This document shows positions 11,884-22,440 of a stretch of DNA of 64,000 bases, in pieces. A model generated the notes under the pieces. That model was not told the origin of the DNA and did no database searches. It saw only the letters and a list, made by a program, of their open reading frames with translations. This stretch comes from Rozella allomycis CSF55 (Eukaryota; Rozellomycota): the NCBI GenBank assembly GCA_000442015.1, contig KE560848.1:157389-221388 (forward strand), read 5' to 3'. Numbering within the stretch: position 1 is the first letter of the stretch; each line of letters opens with the position of its first letter. The translations under genes were made by a program, and so were the position numbers.

Positions 11884-11981
11884 TATACCAAAACTCATAA
11901 GAAACATTCTTTTGAAATACTAAAACTCATAAGAAACATTCTTTGCAAATAAATTCGTGAAGAATGCGAAATTTTGTTTTA

Positions 11982-13342
11982 TTAATATAACAAATTAGAG
12001 AACCCATATCTTACAGACAACCCAAACAAGCAAGCAAATATTTGAAGAAATATCATCAACTTTGCCAAATCTCTTTCACTCAAGGATCCAAACCATATCA
12101 AACATGAATTTAGAATAGTAAAATTGCTTATTATCACTCTTTCTTCATTAGCAGCTTTTTTGAGGTCAATCAAACCCAGCGCTCTTAAAATTTTTATGCA
12201 TATTAATCCAATTATATTGACTTCACTTAAATCAAATTCAGCGAATGAGTTTTCCAACTTTCCAGATGTGACATTTAGATTTGGCATCCTATGCCTCGGA
12301 CAAGGAACCATTTTAAAAAGTTGAGGAACAGAGAAGACAAAATTAAATATTTGCGGTAAAAAGAAGAGCATCATCGTTTTGCTAAAATGACCAAGAATAC
12401 CAACCACAGCAAATGTCATTCCAGCGAAATAGCAGTACGTATCTCCGACAAAAACTTTGGCTGGATACCTGTTTAAAATCGTTCTAATATTTACCAATTA
12501 TATTTCAGAAGCGTTAATGACAGTGTAGTAAATGGTATTAGCATGTAAAGAGAAAAATAGTTATTTTCACATAATTGAGGGCTAATATTAAGCATTATTT
12601 GGATTATATTGTGCAACATGATAAATATTGCTATGACCACACTTTGTCCAACTTCTAGCCCATTTATCCCAGCGAGAATATTAATGGAGTTTGTGCAAAA
12701 TATGGCTAAAAGCCCCATGTAAATGTAATAAAAAAGCCCTTTGAATGCTTCCTTATGCATTTACCTAAATCAATGTAATTTCCAAAGTATTCGCGAAANT
12801 AGCCCTTTCAATTATTCCTTATGCATTTACCTAAATCAATGTAATTTCCAAAGTATTCGCGAAAGGGAATAGGAACTGTCACATATGTTATACCCTCATT
12901 TACAAAATAGACAAGCAGTAAAGGCAATGATGCAACAGCAGGCAAGAAAACTTTGTCTCTCCATCGTAAATCTAGAACATCATCAACAAATCCTAGTAGT
13001 ATCATGCAGCATATTGATAGTAGAGCACTGAGATAAGATACCAACTTTTAAGTACTAAAATAAATATTATACTGTCGAATGATTTGCCTTTCCTAAATAG
13101 TTGATAGGAATAAATAAAGTCAATACGATCAAATATAGTCCAGCAACATAAACACCTAAGCTTTCAGGTCTGTAACAATCACTTTAATAAGATTACAACA
13201 TAGGTTTATCCTTTTTTAACAAGTCTCTTCCGGATTGTCCAGCTTTAAAAAGCATCTTGGACACTTTTAGTAAGGATTTACTGCAAATTATTGAGCAAAT
13301 AATAGCGAGTATGATATTTGTAAAAAATATCCAATCTATCAT
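11982..13342 (-). CDS. ALG7: UDP-GlcNAc:dolichyl-phosphate GlcNAc-1-P transferase
   Basis: ER membrane enzyme for the first step of dolichol-linked oligosaccharide synthesis (DPAGT1). Recognisable parts: the N-terminal membrane segment with [16 protein letters not shown], then [28 protein letters not shown] (Asp-rich catalytic loop), [54 protein letters not shown] and PCPRHRMP. About ten hydrophobic segments are present, as the family requires. Introns are short; the one after NYID-L resolves best as only 17 nt. An assembly artefact lies inside the gene: a roughly 64-bp stretch is repeated on both sides of the N at 12799. It is divergent from phosphomannomutase, with 28 bp between the two ATGs. 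Confidence 0.9.
12735..12864. other. Assembly duplication around a single N
   Basis: The sequence at 12735-12798 is repeated at 12801-12864 with a few mismatches, with one N (12799) between. Both copies carry the same piece of the ALG7 coding sequence and the start of an intron. Only one copy can belong in the gene, so this is best read as two contig ends joined without merging their overlap. Confidence 0.85.
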
Positions 13343-13370
13343 GAAACAATAATACGCCACACTTTAGTAA

Positions 13371-14294
13371 ATGACTTGGGAAGCCAGAGATTCACCTAAT
13401 GTATTAGTTCTATTTGATGTCGACGGTACATTAACACCTGCAAGGAAAGTACCATCTGAATTTCTCGCTAACTCTAGACGATATCACCTGAAATGAAGGA
13501 ATTGCTACAGGAGCTTCGTAAGAAAGTAGTTATAGGTTTTGTGGGTGGATCTGATATTGACAAACAAAAGGAACAACTTGGAGATGATGGTATTGATAAA
13601 TTTTATCTATTTCTTCAGTTATTGAATCATTTGACTATGCATTTAGTGAGAATGGGTTAACAGCTTACAAAAGTGGACAAAAACTTGAATCACAAGTAAG
13701 GTTTTAGCTAGTACTGATAAAGAGTTTCATTTCATATCTTGGAGAAGAAAGATACAAAAGGCTAGCCAATTTCATATTGAGATACATTGCTGATTTAGAC
13801 ATCCCAAAAAAGCGGTAACTTTTACATTTATTTAACACAAAAGTGGCACCTTTATTGAATTCAGAAACGGGATGATTAATGTTTCTCCTATAGGACGCAA
13901 TTGTTCGTAACTTTCAATGAATAAAATAAAGTAGATATGAAGAAAGACTTGAATTTGAAAAATATGATCAGGTAAGTTTAATTTTAAATAATATTAGGAA
14001 CACTTGATAAGAAAGACAATGGTTGAATGTTTGAAAAATGAATTTTCAGATTATGATTTGACTTTTTCAATTGGCGGGCAAATTTCTTTTGATGTATTTC
14101 CAACTGGTTGGGATAAAACCTTTTGTCTGCGTCATATTAAAAATGAATGCTTTGATGAAATTCATTTCTTTGGAGACAAGACTCACAAAGGAGGAAATGA
14201 TTATGAAATTTATTCACATCCCAGCGTCAAAGGACATTCAGTCAAATCTCCTGACGAAACAATGCAAATCTTAAAATCTTTATTCTTTAAATAA
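13371..14294 (+). CDS. SEC53: Phosphomannomutase
   Basis: Converts mannose-6-phosphate to mannose-1-phosphate for GDP-mannose and so for glycosylation. It is a HAD-fold cytosolic enzyme. The N-terminus reads [16 protein letters not shown] with both catalytic Asp of DxDGT, followed by [17 protein letters not shown], the [18 protein letters not shown] substrate region, [20 protein letters not shown] and [15 protein letters not shown]. Several 20-40 nt introns interrupt the 5' half. About 250 residues, the usual size. Start at 13371 ([10 protein letters not shown]). It shares a 28-bp divergent promoter with ALG7, another N-glycosylation gene, which suggests coordinated expression. Confidence 0.91.
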
Positions 14295-14308
14295 AATAAA
14301 CCTTAAAT

Positions 14309-15124
14309 TTATTCTTTGAAAATAATACAAAAATTGTTGGCATTTGTGGAGCGTTTCATTTCGACTTTCTTACAGACGGAAACTTTGGGAGTTTCTGTAA
14401 TCATATCTGGATCATGATGGAACAATCCGCACCAAATCCCGGTTTTTGGTGGATTGGATGAGCCCTCTTTTAACAATCTCTGGTATCGACTGTATTCGTC
14501 AATTAATTTACATTTAAGAGTATTTTTCATGATTTCATTTATAAAGTGATCATAAGTCAAATATCGAGAATTCCACAAAGTGGCGGTGGGCAAAACAATT
14601 AAAATCAACGATTGACCTTGTAACAAGGAAGTTGCTTTTTTTAGCATTTTCCCTCTTAGTATTGGGCACCCTATAAAATTTATCACCAGAGAAAGACAGA
14701 TGATATCAAACGTTTCTGTAGATTCTAAAAGCAGAAAATCTTCTTGTTGAATTCCTGAATCTCTTGGATTTAAGTCAATGTATTTGACAGAAGCGATATT
14801 TTTTTGTGTGATATTTTCGTAAGTTTTTGAAGAGAGTGAGCCCACGTCTAAAATATTGAGATTTAAAGCAGCATAATCTTTCATTATAATATTGCTCAAC
14901 CATTCTGCTGGAAATTTAAAACTTTTGATTTTCGTTGAAGCAGTTTGATAAGCGGGTAAAATGCTGGTGTTGGTTTTAGTGTTGTCTGACTTTGAGTTTG
15001 AGTATTCTTCCTTGTTTAGTGCATGTAGCAAACTGATTTTTGCTCTTTTTGATTTTTTGTTATTCAGTATCGTTTCTGATCTCAGATTCTTTGTTAGCAC
15101 TTTCTTTAACTTTTTCTTCTTCAT
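14309..15124 (-). CDS. BMT2: 25S rRNA adenine-N1 methyltransferase (Bmt2-like)
   Basis: SAM-dependent methyltransferase of the Bmt2/SAMTOR family; yeast Bmt2 makes m1A2142 in 25S rRNA in the nucleolus. Seen: a Lys-rich N-terminus (MKKKKLKKVL), the SAM motif region NILDVGSLSS, YIDLNPRDSGIQQEDFLLL, then TFDIICLSLVINFIGCP with the following RGKMLKKA, which is diagnostic for this family. The open frame extends upstream to 15199, but I prefer the Met at 15124 because the extension would approach the stop of the upstream membrane-protein gene (15221) and has no family similarity. No introns. It is convergent with phosphomannomutase, 14 bp apart. Confidence 0.82.
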   Translation of the reverse strand: MKKKKLKKVLTKNLRSETILNNKKSKRAKISLLHALNKEEYSNSKSDNTKTNTSILPAYQTASTKIKSFKFPAEWLSNIIMKDYAALNLNILDVGSLSSKTYENITQKNIASVKYIDLNPRDSGIQQEDFLLLESTETFDIICLSLVINFIGCPILRGKMLKKATSLLQGQSLILIVLPTATLWNSRYLTYDHFINEIMKNTLKCKLIDEYSRYQRLLKEGSSNPPKTGIWCGLFHHDPDMITETPKVSVCKKVEMKRSTNANNFCIIFKE

Positions 15125-15220
15125 AGTTAAGTGTGGCTGGACGGCACAAAAATTTGAATACCTATTCAACTTGAAGATAATTAATCTTTCAACTTTCATT
15201 TCAAAAAAATTCTTTATTGT

Positions 15221-15818
15221 CTATGATTTTTTACCAAGAAAAAAGGTGCAAAAACTAATTTGAAGCATGCAAATGAAAAACCAAGCAGTACAAAAATTGA
15301 CAACCAGGGCAAATTCATCTCTCTTTTTTAAAAAGAGGATAATGTGATCAATTGATTCTGAAAAACTTAATTTCGATCCAAGTTTGACTGAATATTCACC
15401 TAGATCTATAAAAAAATCATTAATTCACCTAGATCTTTAAAAATCAAATAAAATGTTATAATCATTATCATCTTTTTAAAACTATAAAGTTGATTACTTT
15501 GATGATGTTTTGGGATAGATATAAACTTTTCCAAAATTGAGAAGGGGAATTGAAAGTGTTTAATGAGTGAGTTTTCCAATGAATAAAGCATCGATAAAAT
15601 AGGATGCACAAGAGCAGAGCCTGGATAATTGTTGCGACTGTTAGATGATCTGAAAGTGCATCTATGAGGGCTAATTTAAGAGAATTGAAGTAAATTTGCA
15701 CGATATTTGAAGATTGAAATTCCCTAGTATAGAATGTGATAATGATACAACAGAGTAAATCTAGGAAACAAGAACAAGTGGTAAAAAATAAAAACATTAG
15801 AAACGGAATGAGCCACAC
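15221..15818 (-). CDS. Unrecognised multi-pass membrane protein (5' end unresolved)
   Basis: I do not recognise the family. The exon from 15818 encodes WLIPFLMFLFFTTCSCFLDL and further hydrophobic stretches (ATIIQALLLCILFYRCF). It continues through an intron into MIMIITFYLIFKDLG, then through a 29-nt intron into EYSVKLGSKLSFSESIDHII and a final membrane segment WFFICMLQISFCTFFLG, stop at 15221. About four or five membrane spans are visible. Additional 5' exons probably lie between 15819 and about 16000, where hydrophobic frames occur, but their junctions could not be settled. The 29-nt intron at 15400-15430 is flanked by a perfect 14-bp direct repeat. Confidence 0.55.
15394..15436. repeat. 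14-bp direct repeat bracketing an intron
   Basis: ATTCACCTAGATCT occurs at 15394-15407 and 15423-15436, a period of 29 bp that equals the length of the intron between them. On the gene strand both copies carry AG|GT, so one supplies the donor and the other the acceptor. Confidence 0.8.
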
Positions 15819-16037
15819 CTTTAATTAACGAATTGAAACGTTAAAGAAACCAATTGTAAAGATAAATATTTTCTATAATGAGATCAATTTAAATTTAAAA
15901 ATAAATATGATTCTACATTGCTTACCCATGCTCAATTCTATAAAAGAAATGAAATTTATTGATGGAATTGAAGGCTCAAATAATAGGAAAAACAAACACA
16001 ATAAAAGAGAACAGAAAACATTTTTAGAAAACAAACT

Positions 16038-18947
16038 TTAATCATCATTATTTCCTGCGAGTCTCCTTTTGCAGACACTGGAGATTGTAGACAAGACGCT
16101 CTTTAATCTAGAAGGGCCACTTGAAGGCTTTAAAGCACTTTTGAAAGAAGAGAAAAAGAGTTACTCTAAATAACGATCCATGAAATTTTGTTTTTCGGTT
16201 GATGAGAATGAATCAGCGGGCAGATTGTTTATAAAAGAAAAGAATAATTGATTGACTGAATTGGAATCCATTTCAACCAATGAGCGTAAAAGTGAAGCGA
16301 ATGAAGAAATTACGTCATTTGGGAAATTTGAAATCAAACCTTTAAAGCAGCAAGATAAAATTGTTGGAACTTTTTGGGCAACGATTGAACGCAGCGATTG
16401 TGAAGCCTTTTCATTCTTTGCTGATCTAAGAATTGTTTTATAGAGAGAGAAGATTGCTTTTAAGCTTGTGTCATCGCGTGTGCCCAGGCCACCTAAACTG
16501 AAAGAAATCCAAATATCAATTAATTCAGCGTTATTTAACAGTGAAGGGAAGGCGTCGAGTGAAGATTCAATGAGATCCAAATATTCCTGAAAAACTAGAA
16601 TTAATTATGAAATTTCAGAAATTACTATCAGGAAAATCGATGAAAGAATTTTGATTATTTTGAAACAAATCGTGAGTTATTTTGCCTTGTAATGAATGAT
16701 TAAATAAATTACTTAGAGAAAATATCATTTCTTCCAATTCTTTTACTTTATTTCCTTGCTGATCGTTGATGTTTCTGACAAGAACAGAGCCAATCCATAG
16801 ATATGAACAATGAGGATACTTTGAATAGCCATTGAGAATGAATTGAATCGTTGGAGATAAAAGCGGCAAAAAATATTCTGAAAATTGCGAAATTGAATGC
16901 CTGAGAAATCTGCAAAGCATGTCCACAACGTCATGATTTTTAAGATAAACGTTTTGAATAGACAAAAAGACATTCCAGAAAGAGAAAATAAAATCAAATA
17001 AAACTTTTGAACAATTTGACTCTCTTTTAACATATTTGACAAAGCAAGTTAAGCGATCAAGAGACGCTGCGATTGCATTAACAGAATTTTCATTGTTGGG
17101 ATTTGTTAAAGAGTTTTCAATGGATTTAGAAATTGTTTTAAAAATTTCTGGCCAATAAATGTTTATTTCTTCACTGAATTCATTCATTAAATACGCCAAC
17201 GCCTCTGTGACTTCATGGATGTCAGAAGTGTAAGAGTCATAAAATCTCACAAAAACATTTAAAAATTGTGGAATAAATGGTTTTATATGCATCGCACACG
17301 AATGCGCAATGTATTTCATGGCTAAACATGAAGCTGAAAACGTTTCTTCAGAGTCTAAGCCACCAAATATAGTTTCGAGTTGAAAAGGCAAAAACTGTGG
17401 ATGATGGGCAGTCCAATCAGAAAATCTACTAAACACAAGAATAGACGCATATTTTAATTTGGGGTGGGGCGGGAGTCGTGGCAGAAATTCCATAATCGCT
17501 GGCATCATCTCTGACTCATCACTGTGCACCTTTTGGCCCATCGCACGGAATGCAAAAATACAAGCCTCAATCTGTTGCCAAGCCACATTCTCTCCCAAAT
17601 TCAAACGTGCAACAAGATCAGACAAACAATGGAAAACAATTTTTAATGCCATGGATTCTCCAAGCACAAGACAACAATCTTTCAATGTGTCCCCAATTTC
17701 ATGTCTAAACGATCTAAAACTGTCCCTCTCTGCGGCTGTCATTTGACTTGAATCGTTTGGGTATTCTAAATTCTTTATTGTAACCCCAACAAGCCGCGAA
17801 TAACATGGAATAAACTGCTCCACTTTATCATTAGTGTTTCTGACCAACTGCTGCGACAATTGATACCAAAAATTAAAACTCAATTCTATAACCTCAAAAT
17901 TCTTAAACGAACACGCCGCTAAAATTCCATTCGTTATGCACGAAAAGTAATTCGCATCAGCCACAATCAGATCCAAATAAGCTTCTCCCGCCTCAACAAA
18001 CAATCTACACAAGATTTTCAACTCGTCTTCTTCTTCATTAGAAATAAATTGCTCAAATAATGGATAAAGCGACTCTAAACAATCATGAATCTTTTCTATA
18101 ATCCTCTTGTACTTTGTAGCGTCTTGCGTCACTATGAAAATTTCTTCAAGTAAATTGGCGCCAAGCTCAAAACACTCTTTGCTCTTCACAGCATCAAACG
18201 CCACTTGCAACAACACTTCATTGCTCTCCAACAATGTTTCATCAATCTTTGAATATCTAATCCAATTCTGAAGGCAATTCAAAATCGAATTTCTAACTTC
18301 AACATTCGCACCTTTCTTTCATTCATCTTAATCTTACTCGAATACATCCCTAACAATAAATTAATAACATGGGTCGATTTTTTATTAATCAACACATCAG
18401 TGCGTCCATCTAAAACACTTCCATCCACTGACGTTCGGCTTCGTGCATCAATACACTCCTCGGGTAACACAGACAAGTATTGCAAAAATATTTGCATCGT
18501 CTCTTCTTTACACAATATATTCTCCATATCAACCAATGGATCTTGCCAGTCCACCATCTGAATCGACAAGGATGATAATGCAAGCGACAACTGCGTTATC
18601 AGTGGCTTGTTATTGTCCTTGTAAAGAAAAATTAATTTTAAAATAGATTCTCTCAACGATTCAAGTGATTCCTTGGGTAATTGAAGCAAATCAAAAGTAA
18701 TCTATATCAACAAACACCCTCTCTTGCCTTTTTTCTTAATGTCTGGGCCGCAAATAATAAAGGCTCTGGGCCATATGAATTATTACTCAATATCATATCA
18801 ACAATCGTCCACGCGTTTTTCTACTAAAATAATACACACAATACTTACAGTGGTCTGGAAAGACTCTAGCCATTTGTTTGCCTTTCTTTTTTCAGAATTA
18901 TCACTAGAAAAATAGAGCACCTGTAATGCTTCCAGCACTTTTTCCAT
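16038..18947 (-). CDS. MTR10: Importin-beta family nuclear import receptor (Mtr10/transportin-3)
   Basis: Karyopherin that imports SR and other RNA-binding proteins. The N-terminus MEKVLEALQVLYFSSDNSEK and the HEAT segment LLFAAQTLRKKARE fit Mtr10/TNPO3. Diagnostic central segments are FRSFRHEIGDTLKDCCLVLG, IEACIFAFRAMGQKV and KYASILVFSRFSDWTAHHP. HEAT-like helices continue to the C-terminus. The frame stops at 16161 (MDRYLE), but a 27-nt GT-AG intron there would add a 35-residue basic tail ending at 16038, in locally coding-like sequence; I include it with moderate confidence. Two places (about 18280-18305 and 18690-18705) need reading-frame changes that only 11- and 14-nt GT-AG segments would explain, so these are either extremely short introns or sequence indels. 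Confidence 0.85.
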
Positions 18948-19246
18948 TTTCAAGGGTTACAACAGGTGAAATTTCCAAAGTTATCATTCAAGTATTTTAT
19001 TTTCATTTATAGGGGAAATAACTAATAGGAATTAATAATATAATATTGAAAATAAAGGCTGAAGACTATGTTTTATTGCTAGCAAAGAATTTATTAGAAT
19101 TACACGGCTCGGAGTGGGGATTTGGGCAAAATTGGTTTCATTTCATTTTCACCTTTTAATCATTAAAGATTCATTGATTAAATCAATTCGATCATTTACT
19201 TGCAAAATTTCACAGAATAAACTTCTAAAATCAGAAATACGGCATA
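18948..19246. other. Intergenic, nothing recognised
   Basis: AT-rich spacer between the divergent MTR10 and NFU1 genes. It probably holds both promoters. A short plus-strand frame at 19114-19246 shows no recognisable domain. Confidence 0.5.
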
Positions 19247-19948
19247 ATGCTCAACCGATATTGCAATATTCGAAAAACATCACTTTATTTATCAAGACTA
19301 TTGTCGGTTTCAATTGAAACAACCCCAAACTTAAACTCTCTAAAGTTTATGGTTGGAAAACCCGTTTCATCGACTTCACAGGAATATAACAATCACAATG
19401 AAGCACGAAACTCACCTCTAGCAAAATCAATATTTGATATAAAAGGAACTGCATCGGTATTCATTGGACCAACCTTTGTAACGTACGTGTCTTGATTCTG
19501 ATTTACTAGTGTAACCAAAACAGATCTTGTTCAATGGGATGAAATTAAACAAAAAGTTTCAGACACAATTGAAACTTATTTTAATCAGAATCAGAAAATT
19601 GAAACGCCAGTGGATAAAACCCCCTATAGTGATGATCATCATGATGACGACCCGGAAGTCATATTAATGATAAAAGAATTACTGGATTCCAGAATCAGAC
19701 CTGTTATTCAAGATGATGGAGGCGATGTTCAATTTCATGGTTACAAAAATGGAGTTGTCAAATTGAAACTTCAGGGTGCTTGTAGAACATGTTCCAGTAG
19801 CACGATTACATTAAAAAGTGGTATTGAAAATATGCTTAAACATTACATCCCTGAAATCGATTCGGTTGAACAAGTTATGGACGAAACTGATATGATTTCA
19901 GAGAGCGAATTTAAAAAGCTTGAATCAAACCTTGAAAATAATAAATAA
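19247..19948 (+). CDS. NFU1: Mitochondrial Fe-S scaffold NFU1
   Basis: Late-acting iron-sulfur cluster carrier of the mitochondrial matrix. The N-terminus MLNRYCNIRKTSLYLSRLL is rich in Arg, Ser and Leu and looks like a targeting peptide. The Nfu N-domain follows (TPNLNSLKFMVGKPV, SPLAKSIFDIKGTASVFIGP). A 27-nt intron inside VT/VTKTD leads to the C-terminal domain IRPVIQDDGGDVQFHGY with the cluster-binding CxxC in GACRTCSSSTITLKSG. The Asp/Glu-rich C-terminal extension is unremarkable. Together with SDHAF3, mS33 and coproporphyrinogen oxidase in this window it indicates a respiring mitochondrion. Confidence 0.93.
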
Positions 19949-20053
19949 ACACGGGTTTAAAAGAGAATCTTCTTAAACCCTAATTGATGAATTTTCACCC
20001 TGGAAACTGAAAATTTCCCTAACTTCACTTAATTAGTGGCTAGGCCATCAATA

Positions 20054-20599
20054 ATGTACTCTTTCCTATTTCTCCTTTTCATCGCCGTGTATTCAGTCTC
20101 TGCCGAGTCTACCATTAATTGGAATGCTGCTATTGAATATGCCCAAAGAAATCCTCTCGAAATAAGAGGCATTGAGAACTGCGGGAGAGACAATGACGTT
20201 TTCGAGTTACAAGATGTCATCATTAACCCAGATCCACCTAAAGTTGGCTCTTCATTAAACATCACCGTCGTTGGGAACTTGAAAAGCGTGATTGATCAAG
20301 GAAGCTATGTCAAGGTACGTGTTAGATACGGCCTTATTACCGTAACGATTCAAGTTTTATTCTATTAGGTTGTAAATACCAAGATTGATTTGTGTAAAGA
20401 AATAAGCGATTATCCCGAACTTCCTCAATGCCCCGTTCAGCCAGGCAGAATTGCAATATCTGAAGTGACAGACATGCCAGATGTAAATTGCTATTTTTCA
20501 TATAATTAGGCTCCAAAAGGCTTCTACCGTGCTGATATCAGTGGATTTACTGCCTCAAACGCGCAAATATTTTGTGTGGTTTACAAATTTAAGCTTTAA
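20054..20599 (+). CDS. ML-domain lipid transfer protein (NPC2-like)
   Basis: Secreted or vacuolar MD-2-related lipid-binding protein, like fungal phosphatidylglycerol/phosphatidylinositol transfer protein and NPC2. A clear signal peptide (MYSFLFLLFIAVYSVSAES) precedes the ML fold: GIENCGRDNDVFELQDVIIN, PDPPKVGSSLNITVVGNL, DQGSYVKVRVRYGLI, then after an intron CKEISDYPELPQCPVQPGRI and, after another, APKGFYRADISGFTASNAQI ending FCVVYKFKL. Conserved Cys residues for the family disulfides are present. About 150 residues, typical length. The upstream in-frame GTG adds no signal, so the ATG at 20054 is the start. Confidence 0.88.
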
Positions 20600-20621
20600 A
20601 TAAATCCTTTTGAGCAATAAT

Positions 20622-21444
20622 TTATTTGAGTGGTTTTAGACCAAGCTTAGCTCTCAATGCGTTGGTCTCTTCAATTGAAAGACTTTCTTTATCTTTCGTC
20701 TGAACAGAGTCGTCAGAAACAGGTAAATTCAGCTTCAATCTTTTCTTTGTCGAGTTTCCTTCATCGGAAAAATCTGATTCATTTGAATTTCTTTCATTAT
20801 CAAGTTCATCTTGAAGTAAACTGGTGCGAAAATTTAACTGACCTGTTTCCGCCAATACATGGCGTTTAACTATTCTCGGTAAAATAGTATCAAATGTTCT
20901 TTCTTGGGTCAACAGCTCATCAACAAACTCATCCATGTGTATAATTGTGTAGGATCTATCTATTTATACGGCTTCTTGTAACATTACCTTTGTTCCTTAA
21001 TCTTAACTTTCGATAATCCGCCAGCAACGGTTCTAATTCTCTATATATTTCCAAACCACTTCCAACAAGCCTCAAATAGAATACACCCAAGGCCCTAACA
21101 TACCTAAGTAATAGATTTCATATGTTGATACTTGTAATCGCCGTTCCTCACAAATTCGAACACTATGTCCTTTGTAGGTGCGAGTTGGAGCATTTTCAAA
21201 ACTAAGCATAAAAAAGGCGTTGGAATGTTTGTTCCAAAAAGGCCGCCAATATGATCTAATTTTACAGCCTTGTCAACTAATGTCTCGACTATTATAAACT
21301 ATGATTTTTCATACTGTTTAAACCAAAACAATTTTCTTTCCAATATTGCGACTCATATATCCTTGTTCTTGTTATTTTTTCAATCAAAAATTGAGGATCT
21401 ACACCATGCACTTGAAAAGCGTCAACTGCCGTTCTATTCGCCAT
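20622..21444 (-). CDS. PRP38: Pre-mRNA-splicing factor 38 (PRP38A)
   Basis: Spliceosomal B-complex protein of the U4/U6.U5 tri-snRNP needed for activation. The start at 21444 gives MANRTAVDAFQVHGVDPQFL, nearly colinear with human PRPF38A. It continues RIYESQYWKENCFGLN, ETLVDKAVKLDHIGGLFGTN, PTPFLCLVLKMLQLAPTKDI, YVRALGVFYLRLVGSG, LEPLLADYRKLRLRNK and MDEFVDELLTQERTFDTILP. Introns of about 26-45 nt separate the exons. The C-terminal Arg-Ser domain of animals is absent; the protein ends in a short acidic/basic tail (RAKLGLKPLK), as in many fungi. Its ATG is 30 bp from the divergent PEX4-like gene. Confidence 0.91.
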
Positions 21445-21474
21445 TTCAGAAATATACAGTTAGAATTTTGGGGC

Positions 21475-22033
21475 ATGGACTTAACCAGCAGAAGACTTCT
21501 AAAAGAGTATAAAGAATACTACAGTGGTGCACTTCCAGAAGAAATTGTAAAATTGCAACCGATCTCTCCTGATAATTTAATGGAATGGTTAGCTGAGTTA
21601 AAAGGACCAAAACACTCTCCTTATTCCGGTATGGTCTAAGAGATAAAATCAATGAAGAAGGGGTTTTTAGTCTTAAAATCAATTTGAAGAATGACTATCC
21701 AATGAGCCCACCAGATATCAAATTTTTAACACCTATTTGCCATCCAAATATCAAATTTTCTGTAATATCGAAAGTTTTCGCTAATTAGAATGGTGAAATT
21801 TGTCTAGACGTATTGTCAAACACATGGTCCCCTGCGTGGTCTCTAAAATCTCTTTGTCTGGCTATTCATCTTTTAATGGCAAACCCAGAAGACAGTAGTC
21901 CACTAAACTGCGATGCCGGTAAACTCTTTTGACACTATTGAAAGGCAATCTTTTGCGAAGAGGAGATTTAATTGGCTATAATTCATTAGTGTCGATGTAT
22001 GTAAAAATGTATGCAGTAAAACTAAAAAATTAA
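21475..22033 (+). CDS. PEX4: Ubiquitin-conjugating enzyme, PEX4-like
   Basis: E2 enzyme probably acting in monoubiquitination and recycling of the peroxisomal import receptor Pex5. Starts MDLTSRRLLKEYKEYYSG. UBC fold: MEWLAELKGPKHSPYS, NDYPMSPPDIKFLTPICHPN, active-site Cys in NGEICLDVLSNTWSPAW, then MANPEDSSPLNCDAGNLLR and GDLIGYNSLVSMYV. The DSPLNCDAGN-like stretch and a tail ending just after the YNSL helix favour Pex4 over other E2s. Introns of 26-45 nt. Assignment to PEX4 rather than another E2 is by motif similarity recalled from the family, so moderate confidence. Confidence 0.78.
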
Positions 22034-22053
22034 ATTTCTATTTTATTGAAAAA

Positions 22054-22362
22054 CTATTTTGCAGCTTTAGTGCTTTCTACTTTGAGGTCATACAGTTGAA
22101 CGATTTGATCGCCCGACAATTTTGTCAATGTTTCTGGATCAATCTTTTTTCCAATATTGGATTTAGCCGGATTGTTAAGCTGTTCGTCCAAAATATCCGC
22201 GTATTTTCCCCATTCTTTTACAAATTCATCTACAAACTTCTTATTAGAATTTCTATGCCTATGAACCTCTTCTTTCACATAAAGATCGCCCAGCAGCCTC
22301 ATTTCAGAAGGTAGTTGTTTATGCAAACGTAATATACGACGATAAAGACTAACCCGTTCCAT
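22054..22362 (-). CDS. SDHAF3: Succinate dehydrogenase assembly factor 3 (LYR family)
   Basis: Small mitochondrial LYR-motif protein (ACN9/LYRM10) that helps mature the Fe-S subunit of complex II. The 102-residue frame begins MERVSLYRRILRLHKQLPSE and continues MRLLGDLYVKEEVHRHR, both strongly conserved in Acn9. FVKEWGKYADILDEQL follows. It is complete and intronless. The gene is convergent with PEX4, 20 bp apart. It implies a functional complex II. Confidence 0.93.
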   Translation of the reverse strand: MERVSLYRRILRLHKQLPSEMRLLGDLYVKEEVHRHRNSNKKFVDEFVKEWGKYADILDEQLNNPAKSNIGKKIDPETLTKLSGDQIVQLYDLKVESTKAAK

Positions 22363-22440
22363 ATTTCAATATTCAAAATTCAGATATTGTAATCTCCCTC
22401 CACATTATTTTTCATTCTAGAAGAAACTACGAATTTTCTA

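Noticed and set aside
11889-11945. Direct repeat of about 23 bp (AAAACTCATAAGAAACATTC twice)
   Set aside because: A short two-copy duplication in intergenic DNA after tRNA-Glu; no sign of mobile-element ends or function.
15125-15199. N-terminal extension of the BMT2-like gene from a Met at 15199
   Set aside because: It has no family similarity and runs close to the stop of the upstream membrane-protein gene; the Met at 15124 starts the conserved Lys-rich region.
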